Positions 25,953 through 36,732 of a stretch of DNA of 64,000 nucleotides are shown here, in pieces. This DNA comes from Martelella mediterranea. GTDB lineage: Bacteria > Pseudomonadota > Alphaproteobacteria > Rhizobiales > Rhizobiaceae. The DNA is taken from the NCBI GenBank assembly GCA_003001975.1, contig PVUG01000003.1, positions 124,001-188,000 of the forward strand. The letters run 5' to 3'. The first letter of the stretch is position 1. Every line of letters starts with the position of its first letter. A program made the translations under genes and the position numbers. The notes under the pieces are model-generated. The model saw nothing but the letters and a program-made list of their open reading frames with translations, was not told the origin of the DNA and ran no database searches.

Positions 25953-27182
25953 ATGAGCCGCCTGCCCCTGAAGCGCGACATTGATGACCCGAGTGAGCAC
26001 TGGGATATGCTCGACCTCATCCTCGAGACCGTGCGCACGCATTTCGATATGCAGGTCGCCTATCTGTCGGAAATCGTCAACGGCAATTCCGTGTTTCTCG
26101 CCGTCAGTGCGCCGGGGTTCGAAGCAATCGCCTTTCCCGGCGCCGTTCTCAGCCTGCAGGAAGTTTACTGCCAGCATATTCTGGATGGCAGACTGCCGCG
26201 CGTGATGGCAGACACAAGCGCGCATCCGCTGGCCGTCTCCATGCCGATTACAACAAACATACCGATTGGCAGTCATCTGAGCGTTCCCGTCTACAGGGAT
26301 GACGGAACGGTTTTCGGCATGTTCTGCTGCCTGCGCACAACGCCCAATCCCGCGCTTGGCGAATGCGACCTCAAGGTCATGGAAACCTTCGCCGGTCTTG
26401 CCAAAAAGCAGATCACTGCCGGCTTGCGGCAACGCAGCGAGGCGGCTGCCGCCGCGGCCCGCATTGACAGCGCGATCACCGGCGACAGTCTGCACATGGT
26501 GCTCCAGCCGATCGTTTCGCTACAGAACGGGGAGCCGATCAAGTTCGAAGCGCTGTCACGCTTTTCCGGAGAGCCATATCGGCCACCAAACCTGTGGTAT
26601 GAGGAGGCCCGCGCCATCGGACGGCAGGTGGATCTGGAATCGCTGTCGATCTCAAAGGCCCTGGCGCTTCTCGATCAGCTCCCGCCCGACATGACGGTTG
26701 GCGTCAACGCCGCGCCGGAGACGATTGCGACCGGGATTCTGGCCGATATCATCCAGACATCCGATCCCGCACGGGTCGTTGTCGAAGTTACCGAACATGA
26801 TGTGGTCGAGGATCATGACCGGCTGAGCCTGGAGCTTGACCGGCTGAAGGCGCTTGGCGTGAGAACCGCCGTGGACGATGTCGGGGCCGGCTTTTCGGGC
26901 CTTGTCGCGCTTTTGCGGATGAAACCGCACATTCTGAAACTCGACATCGAGCTGATCCGCGATATCGACACCAACCCGGCCAAACAGGCACTGGTGCTCG
27001 GCATGGTCCATTTCGCCAACCAGACCGGCGCCACCACGATTGCCGAAGGCGTGGAAACGACAGCCGAATGCGAAACACTCCGCCAGCTCGGGGTCCAGCT
27101 TGGTCAGGGTTACCTGTTCGGCAAGCCCATGGAAATCGAAGACGCCAATGCCTGGCTTGCGGCACGACGCAACACACGCTGA
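25953..27182 (+). CDS. GAF-EAL cyclic-di-GMP phosphodiesterase
   Basis: 409 residues. The N-terminal ~150 residues look like a GAF sensor domain (VYCQHILDGRLPRVMADTSAHP ... HLSVPVYRDDGTVFGMFCCL). The C-terminal EAL domain retains the catalytic set: Glu in KFEALSRF, Asn in VGVNAAP, Glu in VEVTEHD, the Asp pair in AVDDVGAG, Lys in ILKLDIELI and Glu in IAEGVET. No GGDEF domain is present. It should therefore hydrolyse cyclic-di-GMP under control of the GAF ligand or redox state. The start at 25953 has CCAGG before it and agrees with the domain edge. It is a single gene; signal unknown. Confidence 0.88.
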   Translation: MSRLPLKRDIDDPSEHWDMLDLILETVRTHFDMQVAYLSEIVNGNSVFLAVSAPGFEAIAFPGAVLSLQEVYCQHILDGRLPRVMADTSAHPLAVSMPITTNIPIGSHLSVPVYRDDGTVFGMFCCLRTTPNPALGECDLKVMETFAGLAKKQITAGLRQRSEAAAAAARIDSAITGDSLHMVLQPIVSLQNGEPIKFEALSRFSGEPYRPPNLWYEEARAIGRQVDLESLSISKALALLDQLPPDMTVGVNAAPETIATGILADIIQTSDPARVVVEVTEHDVVEDHDRLSLELDRLKALGVRTAVDDVGAGFSGLVALLRMKPHILKLDIELIRDIDTNPAKQALVLGMVHFANQTGATTIAEGVETTAECETLRQLGVQLGQGYLFGKPMEIEDANAWLAARRNTR

Positions 27183-27292
27183 TTTTCACGGCAAGGACTG
27201 CACGCCGTCGAATAGCTCTGAACAAAATTCACTTTGGATACCCCTTCCATATCTGTGAAGAACAAACGGCGGGTTTGCGTTACTGAAAAGAC

Positions 27293-28054
27293 CTACCGGG
27301 AAATTTGTGTCGGAGTGGTGCCAGTCATCCGCCTGAACATCGAGATGAATGCGGAAGGCGTGCTATAGCCCAACCGGGAGGCAATCAGGTGCACCGGCTC
27401 GTCATCGTCAAGCAGGGTCAGGGCGGCGATCAATCTGGCGCGCTGGCGCCATTCATGAAAGGAAATTCCGAGTTCGCTCTGGCAGCGCCTGGAAAGGGTC
27501 CGCTCCGTCGTGCCGCAGCGGCGCGCCCATTCCGCCAGCGACAACGGGCTTCCCGGATCGGTCTGCAACGCCCTCAGGATTGGGCCGAGCAGCGCGTCAT
27601 CGGTAAAAGGCAGGTAGCTGTCGAACCGGCGCGCCAGCCTGATCTGATCCACCAGCACTGACGCAAGGCGCATATCCTCTGCGGTTTTCGGGGCAGTGAC
27701 ACCGCGTGCGGCGAAATCGGCGAGGATCGCCTTGAGGAGCGGACTGAGGTCGAGGGTGCCCGGCTTCTCCGGCAAGTCCCGGCAGAGATCGGAAGCGACA
27801 TAGACCGAGACATAATGCATGGCCTGGCTATTGCGGGCTTCGTGCGCGGCGCCCGGCGGTATCCAAATTCCGTATTGTGGCGGAGACAGGTATCGCGTCC
27901 CGTCAATCGTGTACTCACAAACGCCCGACAGCGCGTAATTCAGCTTGCCCCAGCGGCGTATTCTTGGCGGAAAAACGGTCCCTGCCGGAAAGAACACCGT
28001 TCGAAACGAGACTGGAGCCGGCGGTTCGCCTTCTGTGGGCGGCCTGTCTGTCAT
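27293..28054 (-). CDS. AraC-family regulator with cupin domain
   Basis: 253 residues. The N-terminal cupin-like sensor has RRWGKLNYALSGVCEYTIDG...YGIWIPPGAAHEA, a pattern seen in YqhC/NimR-type AraC proteins. The C-terminal double HTH is LSLAEWARRCGTTERTLSRRCQSELGISFHEWRQRARL ... VHLIASRLGYSTPSAFISMFRRMTGTTP. It diverges from the aldo/keto reductase gene at 28212. YqhC-like regulators control aldehyde reductases in enterobacteria, so regulation of that neighbour is a reasonable inference. Confidence 0.88.
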   Translation of the reverse strand: MTDRPPTEGEPPAPVSFRTVFFPAGTVFPPRIRRWGKLNYALSGVCEYTIDGTRYLSPPQYGIWIPPGAAHEARNSQAMHYVSVYVASDLCRDLPEKPGTLDLSPLLKAILADFAARGVTAPKTAEDMRLASVLVDQIRLARRFDSYLPFTDDALLGPILRALQTDPGSPLSLAEWARRCGTTERTLSRRCQSELGISFHEWRQRARLIAALTLLDDDEPVHLIASRLGYSTPSAFISMFRRMTGTTPTQISR

Positions 28055-28211
28055 GCGTCGTCAATCCGATACCATCTGTCTGAAACTCACTATATACGTA
28101 CAATCCGACAAGACCTAGAACCAACATGAAAAACGCTTCGATTATGTCGGTTACGGGTCCCGTGCAGGCGTTTACGGAAATTGACGCCGCGACCGGGAAA
28201 GTGGACGACGA

Positions 28212-29099
28212 ATGAACAGGATTTCCAACCTCACCCTGAACAACGGCATCACCATGCCATGTCTCGGCCTCGGCGTGCTCGACCGCGCCAACCGCGCGTC
28301 AACGGCGGCAGCGGTCGAAGCGGCGATTGCCGACGGTTACCGCCTGATCGACACGGCAGCTTCCTACCTCAATGAACGCGAGGTCGGTGAAGGATTGGCC
28401 CGGAGCGGTGTTGCGCGCGCCGACCTTTTCGTCACCACCAAGGTCTGGATGAGCGATTACGGAGAAGAAAAGACCCTGCACGCTTACGAAGCCAGTCTGG
28501 GCAGGCTCGGGCTCGATTACATCGATCTTTACCTGCTGCACTGGCCTGTACCGTTGGACTTCGAAGCAACGATCGCCGCCTACAAGGTTCTGGAAAAGCT
28601 CCTTGCCGAAGGCAGGGTTCGGGCGATCGGGGTATCGAATTTCAGTGCGGCACATCTGGAAAACCTGATGGCGCAGACCGAAATCGTTCCGGCAGTCAAT
28701 CAGGTCGAACTCAATCCAAGCTTCCAGCAGAAGGATTTGCGCGCGGCGCACCGGCAGTTGGGCATCGTCACCCAGGCATGGTCGCCGATCGGCGGCGGTT
28801 TTCGCCGGTCCGCCGATCAGGGCAGCGACCCGATAGCGGATCCGGTCATAGCCGGACTGGCACAAAAGCACGGCCGGACGGCGGCCCAGATCATCCTGCG
28901 CTGGCATATCCAGAACGGCGTTTCGGTCGTTCCGAAGTCCTTCAATCCGAAGCGCATCGTCGAAAACCGAAATGTCTTCGATTTTGAGCTCCCAGCCGAT
29001 GACATGGCCGCGATCAATGCGCTCGACAAGGGCTTGCGTACCGGACCCGACCCCGAAACGACGACAGCGGCCGCCTTCGACATCGCCATTGAAGATTGA
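28212..29099 (+). CDS. Aldo/keto reductase (2,5-diketo-gluconate reductase type)
   Basis: 295 residues, AKR5-like enzyme. It starts with NLTLNNGITMPCLGLGV. The tetrad is Asp and Tyr in LIDTAASYLNE, Lys in VTTKVWMSD, His in YLLHWPVP. The cofactor region is VVPKSFNPKRIVENRNVFDF. Relatives reduce methylglyoxal, 2,5-diketo-D-gluconate and other short aldehydes with NADPH. It diverges from the AraC gene; a 29-codon frame (28126-28215) ends in an ATGA overlap with this start. The pair resembles an aldehyde-responsive regulator with its reductase. Confidence 0.9.
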   Translation: MNRISNLTLNNGITMPCLGLGVLDRANRASTAAAVEAAIADGYRLIDTAASYLNEREVGEGLARSGVARADLFVTTKVWMSDYGEEKTLHAYEASLGRLGLDYIDLYLLHWPVPLDFEATIAAYKVLEKLLAEGRVRAIGVSNFSAAHLENLMAQTEIVPAVNQVELNPSFQQKDLRAAHRQLGIVTQAWSPIGGGFRRSADQGSDPIADPVIAGLAQKHGRTAAQIILRWHIQNGVSVVPKSFNPKRIVENRNVFDFELPADDMAAINALDKGLRTGPDPETTTAAAFDIAIED

Positions 29100-29281
29100 C
29101 AGCCGCCCGTGGCGCGCGCGCAATTTCGCAATTGGACGCATGGCAATATCTTGCCTCACAAGGCGAAGTCACAACAGGGAGGCAAGACACCTGATTTCCA
29201 CCTGCTGCGCCAGACCCGTTCGGCAGGGACTGCCCCAGGTGGTCGCAACCTGACAAAGCCGGTGCGGTGCAGGCCGGTGGC

Positions 29282-29701
29282 TCAGGAAAAGGCTGAGCCG
29301 GCATATCCCGATGCAGCCACCGCGCCGCACAGTTCACGCCAGTCGCATCCGGCACAGGCCGACCGTGTGTCTCCCTTGGCAAAGGCGTGACGGAGCCGGC
29401 GAATGCGCGCTTCATCCAGCACGAACCGTGTTCCGGGCTTGATGGTCAGCGCCAGCAGGCCGCCGACATCCGCCGCCGCGGCAAGGTCGCGCTCGACGAC
29501 ACTTTCGCGATGGCAGTGGGGTGCTGCCTCATCGAGAAGCGGCGCGCAGATCGCATCCGGCCCCTCGATGATTTCGATTTCCTCGCCTTCGGCAAGACGC
29601 CCCACGATCACCGCCATATTGGCCGTGAACGCAGGCGTGTAGCCCTTGCCGACAAAGGTGAGGATACACAACAGATGATGCGGACGCAGCCTTACCGTCA
29701 T
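29282..29701 (-). CDS. DUF1284 cysteine-rich protein
   Basis: 139 residues, matching the DUF1284 pattern: it opens MTVRLRPHHLLCILTFVGKGY and ends with a cysteine cluster CAGCDWRELC. Further cysteines occur in AICAPL and PHCHRES. The set (Cys in HHLLC, AIC, PHC, then C-x2-C-x5-C) could bind an iron-sulfur cluster or zinc; this is inference. Its start at 29701 overlaps the bioY stop (ATGA), so it is co-translated with the biotin transporter and lies under the BioR operators. A hairpin GGCTCAG-7-CTGAGCC (29279-29299) spans its last codons. Confidence 0.8.
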   Translation of the reverse strand: MTVRLRPHHLLCILTFVGKGYTPAFTANMAVIVGRLAEGEEIEIIEGPDAICAPLLDEAAPHCHRESVVERDLAAAADVGGLLALTIKPGTRFVLDEARIRRLRHAFAKGDTRSACAGCDWRELCGAVAASGYAGSAFS

Positions 29702-30288
29702 CCGGGAAGGCGCGCCGTCCGGCCCGAAACCAGTTTCAAAACAGCAGCTCCGAGTGCGGATTTCAGGACAGCGCCGAGAAGAAACGGAACAACGCCCAGC
29801 ACGATCGCCTGTTCGGCGCCGACAAGCACGGCCAGCCATGCGGCCCCGAGCACCAGGCACAGGATATTGCTGGCAAGCATACCGGCAAAGGCGAGCACCA
29901 CCCGCTGCCCGTTCCATCCGCGCTCGGCCAGAAAGCCCATGACCATGCCCGCAATCGGGAAGGCAAACAGATATCCGCCCGTCGGCCCGAGGAAGTGATG
30001 GATGCCGGCAGCCCCGCCGGCCAGAACCGGCAGACCCAGGGCCCCTTCAACAAGCCACGCCGTGATCGTGACGCCACCGAGCCGCCAACCGTAAAGCGCA
30101 CCGACGAGGGCAACCGCGAAGGTCTGCAATGTCACCGGAACGGGCACCATCGGGACCTCGATATAGGAGGACAGCGCGAGAAACAGCGTACCGACAAACA
30201 CAGCCCCGATTTTCCAGGCAAGTGGGCGGTTCTGCAGGTCGATCATGACGGATTGTTTTCCGGTGGCGCCGGCGGTCGACATGGGCAT
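29698..30288 (-). CDS. bioY: Biotin transporter substrate-capture protein
   Basis: 196 residues, BioY S-component of the ECF-type biotin transporter with about six helices. Family motifs: VPMVPVPVTLQTFAVALVGALYG, and GPTGGYLFAFPIAGMVMGFL. The ATG at 30288 is chosen because AAGGAG lies eight bases upstream; an ATG at 30303 would sit on that ribosome-binding site. Energising bioMN genes are not adjacent, and solitary BioY proteins are known to work with shared modules or alone. Two BioR operators lie 20-50 bases upstream, so expression should be repressed when biotin is ample. Confidence 0.93.
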   Translation of the reverse strand: MPMSTAGATGKQSVMIDLQNRPLAWKIGAVFVGTLFLALSSYIEVPMVPVPVTLQTFAVALVGALYGWRLGGVTITAWLVEGALGLPVLAGGAAGIHHFLGPTGGYLFAFPIAGMVMGFLAERGWNGQRVVLAFAGMLASNILCLVLGAAWLAVLVGAEQAIVLGVVPFLLGAVLKSALGAAVLKLVSGRTARLPG

Positions 30289-30307
30289 GAAAGTCTCCTT
30301 CAATAAA

Positions 30308-30337
30308 TTATAGATAATTTCGATTCATTATCTCTAA
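30308..30337. promoter_or_regulatory. Two BioR operators upstream of bioY
   Basis: TTATAGATAA (30308-30317) is an exact match, read as its complement, to the BioR consensus TTATCTATAA described for alphaproteobacteria. TTATCTCTAA (30328-30337) matches with one difference. The two are 20 bases apart centre to centre, about two helical turns. They lie directly upstream of the bioY ribosome-binding site. Confidence 0.85.
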
Positions 30338-30457
30338 TATTGTTTCTGACTTTCGTCATCATTGCAAGAACGCCGCGCAGAAAGGGTCTGCGCGATGCGG
30401 ATGCAATCGCGAATCTGTCTTGACTGGGATTGATGATGCGGTCTGGACCGCAGCGCT

Positions 30458-31081
30458 TCAGATCGGGTTTTGCCCGATCCAGGTCACGTGCCTGGCGAGC
30501 AGGGCCGCGGCCGTGTCGATATGCCCCGCACGCAGCGCCGAGAGGATCGCGCGATGATCGCGATCGGTCGGCGTCTCCCATTCCGCACGCCAGCCAGAAA
30601 ATAAAAAGCGTGCGCTGGCCGCATGAAGGTCGTCGATGGTCCGCAGCAGACGCGGCATGCCGCATGGCGTCAGGATCAATCTGTGAAACCGGCGGTTTGC
30701 CTCTTCCCACACCTGAACATCGCGTGCGTGGTCCCCTGCCCGGGTCGCCTCTTCGGCCTCATCCAGAATAGACGTGGTCAGGTGTGGCGCGGCATTGCGC
30801 AAAGCCAGCACCTCGAGCACGGAACGCATTTGCGCCACTTCGCGCAGATCATCGAGGCTGAAAGCGGCAACACGCACCCCACGGCGCGGCTCGCTTTCGA
30901 CCAGCCCCTGCGCTTCCAGCCGACGAAAGGCCTCGCGCACCGGAACATGGCTGGCCTTGAAGGTCTCGGCAATCTGGTCCTGGCGCAAACGGGTCCCCGC
31001 CGCAATCTCGCCGGAGATAATGCGGCCGGCCAGTTCGCGACTGATCCGTGTGGCAACAGGTTCTGATTTGGTGTTCGGCAT
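30458..31081 (-). CDS. bioR: GntR-family biotin repressor
   Basis: 207 residues, FadR/VanR-type GntR regulator. The winged HTH is RISRELAGRIISGEIAAGTRLRQDQIAETFKASHVPVREAFRRLEAQGLV; a helical FCD effector domain follows, with DHRAILSALRAGHIDTAAALLARHV near the end. The bioY neighbour and BioR-type operators before both genes identify it as BioR. The 31081 ATG has no ribosome-binding site, and a BioR site ends three bases before it (31085-31094), so translation may be leaderless or start slightly inside. It is autoregulated by inference. Confidence 0.9.
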   Translation of the reverse strand: MPNTKSEPVATRISRELAGRIISGEIAAGTRLRQDQIAETFKASHVPVREAFRRLEAQGLVESEPRRGVRVAAFSLDDLREVAQMRSVLEVLALRNAAPHLTTSILDEAEEATRAGDHARDVQVWEEANRRFHRLILTPCGMPRLLRTIDDLHAASARFLFSGWRAEWETPTDRDHRAILSALRAGHIDTAAALLARHVTWIGQNPI

Positions 31082-31084
31082 GGA

Positions 31085-31094
31085 TCATAGATAA
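31085..31094. promoter_or_regulatory. BioR operator at bioR start
   Basis: TCATAGATAA, one mismatch from TTATAGATAA, immediately upstream of the bioR ATG. It implies negative autoregulation, and binding here would block both transcription start and any leaderless message. Confidence 0.7.
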
Positions 31095-31213
31095 TCGCGG
31101 CCGCACGAAAGGTCCATAGACGCCCGGCAAAGCACCGTCTTGATCCCGAGGCATTTCCTGCATAAACTTTTCAATATCGAATAGATCACATAACTCGATT
31201 GCGAAATTCGGAA

Positions 31214-32116
31214 ATGTTGACGACTTTTGATATGGACGCGCTCAGAACCATCGTGGTGGGAACCGACCTTGGCAGTTTTGCGCGTGCGGCGGTGCAGCTT
31301 GGCCGCTCCCAGTCGGCTGTCAGCATGCATCTGAAGAAGCTGGAGCAGCAGACAGGGACCGTGCTTTTCAGGCGCAACGGCCGCGGTCTTGTGCCGACCG
31401 AGGCGGGTGAGGCCTTTATCGCCTATGCCCGCCGGATCGTCGCCCTGAACGATGAAGCGGCGTTATCGGTCGGCGCTGCCGCCACGACGGCCTCTGTCCG
31501 GCTGGGCCTGCCGCAGGATTTCTTCGACGATGTGATGCCCGCAACGCTCCGGGCGTTCCGGCAGAATTGCGACAATGTGCATGTCGATATCCGGGCGGGC
31601 GAAAACCACAGCCTGGCCGAGGAAGTGCGCGCAGGTCGTCTGGATGCCGCCATCGCCTTCTTCCGCGCCGACAGCCCGGCCGAGGGCGAAACGCTGTGCC
31701 GGCTGCCGATGCGCTGGCTGGCAACGGAGGATGTCATGGCGACGCTGTCGCGCGATCCTGTTCCGCTCGTGCTGTTCAACCATCCCTGCCTGTTCCGGCA
31801 GGCCGCTCTGGCGGCTCTGGATGACAGCCGGACGCGCTGGCGCGCCGCACTGACGACGCCAAGCCTCCCGGCCGTCTGGTCGGCACTGCGGTCGGGTCTC
31901 GGCATCGCGGTGCGCACGGATCACGGCCGGCCTGCGAACATCATCAGCGTGGGGCAGGATTTTGATCTGCCGCAACTGCCGTCAATCGAACTGCGCCTCC
32001 TGCGTGCGCCGAACATTTCAGGCATTGCCGACCGGCTGGCCGCGGTGCTGCGCCGGGAAACGCTGAGCAAGGTGACGCCAACGGCGGACACAGAGCCGCA
32101 CGCCGAACCTGTATAG
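31214..32116 (+). CDS. LysR-family regulator
   Basis: 300 residues from the ATG at 31214 (a TTG at 31199 would add five residues). The N-terminal LysR HTH has DLGSFARAAVQLGRSQSAVSMHLKKLEQQTGTVLFRRNGRG. The effector domain begins ASVRLGLPQDFFDD and is typical of the group that includes small-molecule-responsive repressors of neighbouring exporters. It diverges from bioR (133 bases apart) and converges with thiC. The two BioR-controlled genes are probably not its targets. Target not identifiable. Confidence 0.87.
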   Translation: MLTTFDMDALRTIVVGTDLGSFARAAVQLGRSQSAVSMHLKKLEQQTGTVLFRRNGRGLVPTEAGEAFIAYARRIVALNDEAALSVGAAATTASVRLGLPQDFFDDVMPATLRAFRQNCDNVHVDIRAGENHSLAEEVRAGRLDAAIAFFRADSPAEGETLCRLPMRWLATEDVMATLSRDPVPLVLFNHPCLFRQAALAALDDSRTRWRAALTTPSLPAVWSALRSGLGIAVRTDHGRPANIISVGQDFDLPQLPSIELRLLRAPNISGIADRLAAVLRRETLSKVTPTADTEPHAEPV

Positions 32117-32146
32117 GACGTTCCCCGGCGACTGTTTCAAGATGGC

Positions 32147-34164
<2,018 letters not shown>

Positions 34165-34301
34165 TGAGCGCGTCAAAATTGCGCCGGATGCGCTGGCTTG
34201 TCAACGCCTGCTGCGAAAAACGCCACATACCTGATTTTCGAATTTATGACTTTTATAAATTTCGTTTTTCGGATTGGACAATCGGCCTTACGCTTGCGCG
34301 C

Positions 34302-35216
34302 ATGCCCGATCAGAACGCGCCCGCACCGCAAAGCAGACCGACAGGTTTCATCGGCCTCGGCACGATGGGAACGCCCATGGCGCTGAACCTCGTTCAGGCC
34401 GGCATGCCGGTTATCGTCTGGAACCGGACGCCGGAACGCTGCATGCCTCTGGAAAAGGCTGGCGCCGCCGTTGCGCCAACGGCAGGCGACCTGTTCTCCC
34501 GGTGCGAAACCGTGCTTCTGATGCTCGAAAACGAACGCGCCACAGATGCCGTCCTCGGGCGTGGAACGGACCGCTTCGCCGAACGGGTCGGCAGTCATTG
34601 CATCGTCTCGATGGGCACCGTCTCGGCTGATTATTCCCGAGCACTCTCTGACGAAATCACAGCCGCCGGCGGCCGCTATGTGGAAGCGCCGGTATCCGGC
34701 TCGCGCAAACCGGCCGAAGCCGGACAGCTTGTCGGCATGCTGGCGGGCGCGCCGGAGGACATCGCCCCCTTGCACAGCCTTCTCGCGCCGGTCTGCAAGC
34801 AGGTTTTCGATTGCGGCGCGGTCCCTGCGGCGCTGCAGATGAAGCTCGCGGTCAACACCTTCCTGATCACCATGGTCACGGGGCTTGCGGAAGCCGGGCA
34901 CTTTGCAGCGCGGCACGGGCTCGACATGGACCGGTTTGCCGAAATCCTGAATGCCGGACCGATGGCCAGCGACGTCTCGAAGGTCAAGATCGACAAGCTC
35001 CGCCACCGCGACTTCACTCGTCAGGCCGGAATTTCCGATGTGCTGAAAAACAGCCGGCTGGTGGCTGACGCGGCGCGTTCGGCAGGCACCGCCTTTCCGC
35101 TGATGGAGGCGTGTGTGGCGCTCTACGCGGAAACGGAAGCCTTGGGGAACCCGGAGGACGACATGATCGCCGTTATCCGGGCATTCGAGGCGCGCGCCGA
35201 CCACTCCGGCTCTTGA
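34302..35216 (+). CDS. NAD(P)-dependent 3-hydroxyisobutyrate dehydrogenase-like protein
   Basis: 304 residues, beta-hydroxyacid dehydrogenase family. The Rossmann motif is TGFIGLGTMGTPMALNLVQAG; the substrate motif region is YVEAPVSGSRKPAEAGQLVGMLAG; the catalytic Lys lies in LQMKLAVNTFLITMV (normally K in G-x-x-x-K-x-x-x-N). The 34302 ATG is the best N-terminus for this fold; the open frame continues upstream through the riboswitch promoter area and is not credible. Members reduce or oxidise small beta-hydroxyacids, including glyoxylate and succinic semialdehyde; substrate unknown. Confidence 0.88.
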   Translation: MPDQNAPAPQSRPTGFIGLGTMGTPMALNLVQAGMPVIVWNRTPERCMPLEKAGAAVAPTAGDLFSRCETVLLMLENERATDAVLGRGTDRFAERVGSHCIVSMGTVSADYSRALSDEITAAGGRYVEAPVSGSRKPAEAGQLVGMLAGAPEDIAPLHSLLAPVCKQVFDCGAVPAALQMKLAVNTFLITMVTGLAEAGHFAARHGLDMDRFAEILNAGPMASDVSKVKIDKLRHRDFTRQAGISDVLKNSRLVADAARSAGTAFPLMEACVALYAETEALGNPEDDMIAVIRAFEARADHSGS

Positions 35217-35288
35217 TCGGCCTGTCGCCGCGCGCCACTCTGCGACTGCCCCATACCGCGCCCGCCGGAAAACCTTGAGGATGAAACC

Positions 35289-36086
35289 ATGCTGATCGCC
35301 CACCTCTCCGATCCCCACCTTCGCGCCAAAGGCGAGCTTTATCAGGGACTGGTCGATTCGAACGCCATGTTCGATCTCGCGCTCGATACGCTTCTGGCGC
35401 TGCGCCCGGCGCCCGATCTGGTGATCATCGGCGGCGATCTTGTCGATGGCGGCACGGAAGCCGAATACGAGACGGTGCGAACCGCCCTGCAACGCCTTGA
35501 CCAGCCTGTCTTCGTCATCCCCGGAAACCATGACGATCGCGAAACCTTCCGCCGTTGCCTTGGTGACCTTGTTCGGCTTCCCGATGAAGGGCCGCTGCAT
35601 TTCGACACGCACACGCAATGGCCCGTCAGGGTGATCGGCTTCGATGTGACCGTCCCCGGGCAGCACTATGGCGAGATCACCGAGGCGTCACTCGCATGGC
35701 TGGAGCAGAGACTGACCGAACGCCCGGATCAGCCGACAATGCTCTTGATGCACCAGCCTCCCGTCGACAGCGGCATGGGCTTCATCGATACCTACAAGTG
35801 TTTCGGCGGCGACCGTCTGGCGGCGCTGGTCGGCCGGCATGACAATGTGGAGCGCGTGTTGTGCGGTCACATTCACCGCTTCATGCAGATCGGGTTCGGC
35901 GGACGCCAGTTGATGACGGCGCCCAGCACCACGACAGCCATCGCCCTCAGGCTGGAGGAGGATGCATCACCGGCCTCCTTCGTCGAACCGCCGGCCTTTC
36001 TTCTGCACCACTGGCGGAAGGACAAGGGCCTTGCAACACACTGGGTGCCGGTCGGCCGTTTTCCCGGACCACTGCCCTTCTTCTGA
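35289..36086 (+). CDS. Calcineurin-type phosphodiesterase (CpdA/GpdQ-like)
   Basis: 265 residues with the complete binuclear metallophosphoesterase set: D-x-H in HLSDPH (D8, H10), GGD (D50), GNHD (N80, H81), His in LLMHQPP and GHIHR. Relatives hydrolyse 3',5'-cAMP or glycerophosphodiesters. No signal peptide is visible, so it should be cytoplasmic. The ATG at 35289 is preceded by TTGAGGATGAAACC. It follows the dehydrogenase gene after 72 bases and may share its transcript. Whether cAMP or a lipid head-group diester is the substrate cannot be decided here. Confidence 0.9.
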   Translation: MLIAHLSDPHLRAKGELYQGLVDSNAMFDLALDTLLALRPAPDLVIIGGDLVDGGTEAEYETVRTALQRLDQPVFVIPGNHDDRETFRRCLGDLVRLPDEGPLHFDTHTQWPVRVIGFDVTVPGQHYGEITEASLAWLEQRLTERPDQPTMLLMHQPPVDSGMGFIDTYKCFGGDRLAALVGRHDNVERVLCGHIHRFMQIGFGGRQLMTAPSTTTAIALRLEEDASPASFVEPPAFLLHHWRKDKGLATHWVPVGRFPGPLPFF

Positions 36087-36101
36087 TCGCGCGTTTGCCG
36101 T

Positions 36102-36731
36102 CTATCGCGTTACCGCCATGAAGGCACTGCCGCCGATCATGAACCCGCCACCGGCATAGCCTGCCCGCCGTCGCGCAGCGCGGCTGCCAAGAAGCGTGCG
36201 TATCCGGGCCGCGACAAGCGCGTAACACCCCAGGACCACCACCACGACAAGGCTAGAGGTCAGGGTCAGCAAGGCAAGCTGAAGCGGAAGGCTGCCCTCC
36301 GGCGCGATGAACTGCGCGAGAAACGCCATGTAGAAGACAATGGATTTGGGGTTCAAAACGGCGGTGAGCGCGCCTGCACGAAAACAGCTCCAGGTGGCTG
36401 CGGTATCCTGCTCCGGGGCCAGATCGACGACCGCCGTTTCCTCGCCGCGCGCCGCCCTGATCTGCTCAATGCCCAGCCATGCCAGATAGAAGACACCGGC
36501 CCATTTGACGAGTTGAAACAGCAGGGCCGACGCCGCAAGAACGGCACCGACACCGGCAAATGACAGGCCGAGAAGCGCAATGGAGCCGACGACAGTGCCG
36601 AGGACGCCCATCATGGCGGCCGCCCTGCCCCTTGTCAGCGATTGCCCGATCACGAGCATGACGCTCGGGCCGGGGATGACGGTCAGCACCACGCAGGCGA
36701 TCAGATAGGCAACCCAGCTTTCCACCGACAT
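36102..36731 (-). CDS. LysE/RhtB-family amino-acid exporter
   Basis: 209 residues, six hydrophobic helices. The family opening WVAYLIACVVLTVIPGPSVMLVIGQSLTRGRAAAMMGVLGTVVGS has the typical PGP motif. The mid-protein KWAGVFYLAWLGIEQIRAA is also typical. It should export an amino acid or derivative. It lies one base downstream of the stop of the EamA-type transporter gene, forming a two-exporter unit transcribed toward the phosphodiesterase gene. Confidence 0.92.
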   Translation of the reverse strand: MSVESWVAYLIACVVLTVIPGPSVMLVIGQSLTRGRAAAMMGVLGTVVGSIALLGLSFAGVGAVLAASALLFQLVKWAGVFYLAWLGIEQIRAARGEETAVVDLAPEQDTAATWSCFRAGALTAVLNPKSIVFYMAFLAQFIAPEGSLPLQLALLTLTSSLVVVVVLGCYALVAARIRTLLGSRAARRRAGYAGGGFMIGGSAFMAVTR

Positions 36732-36732
36732 T

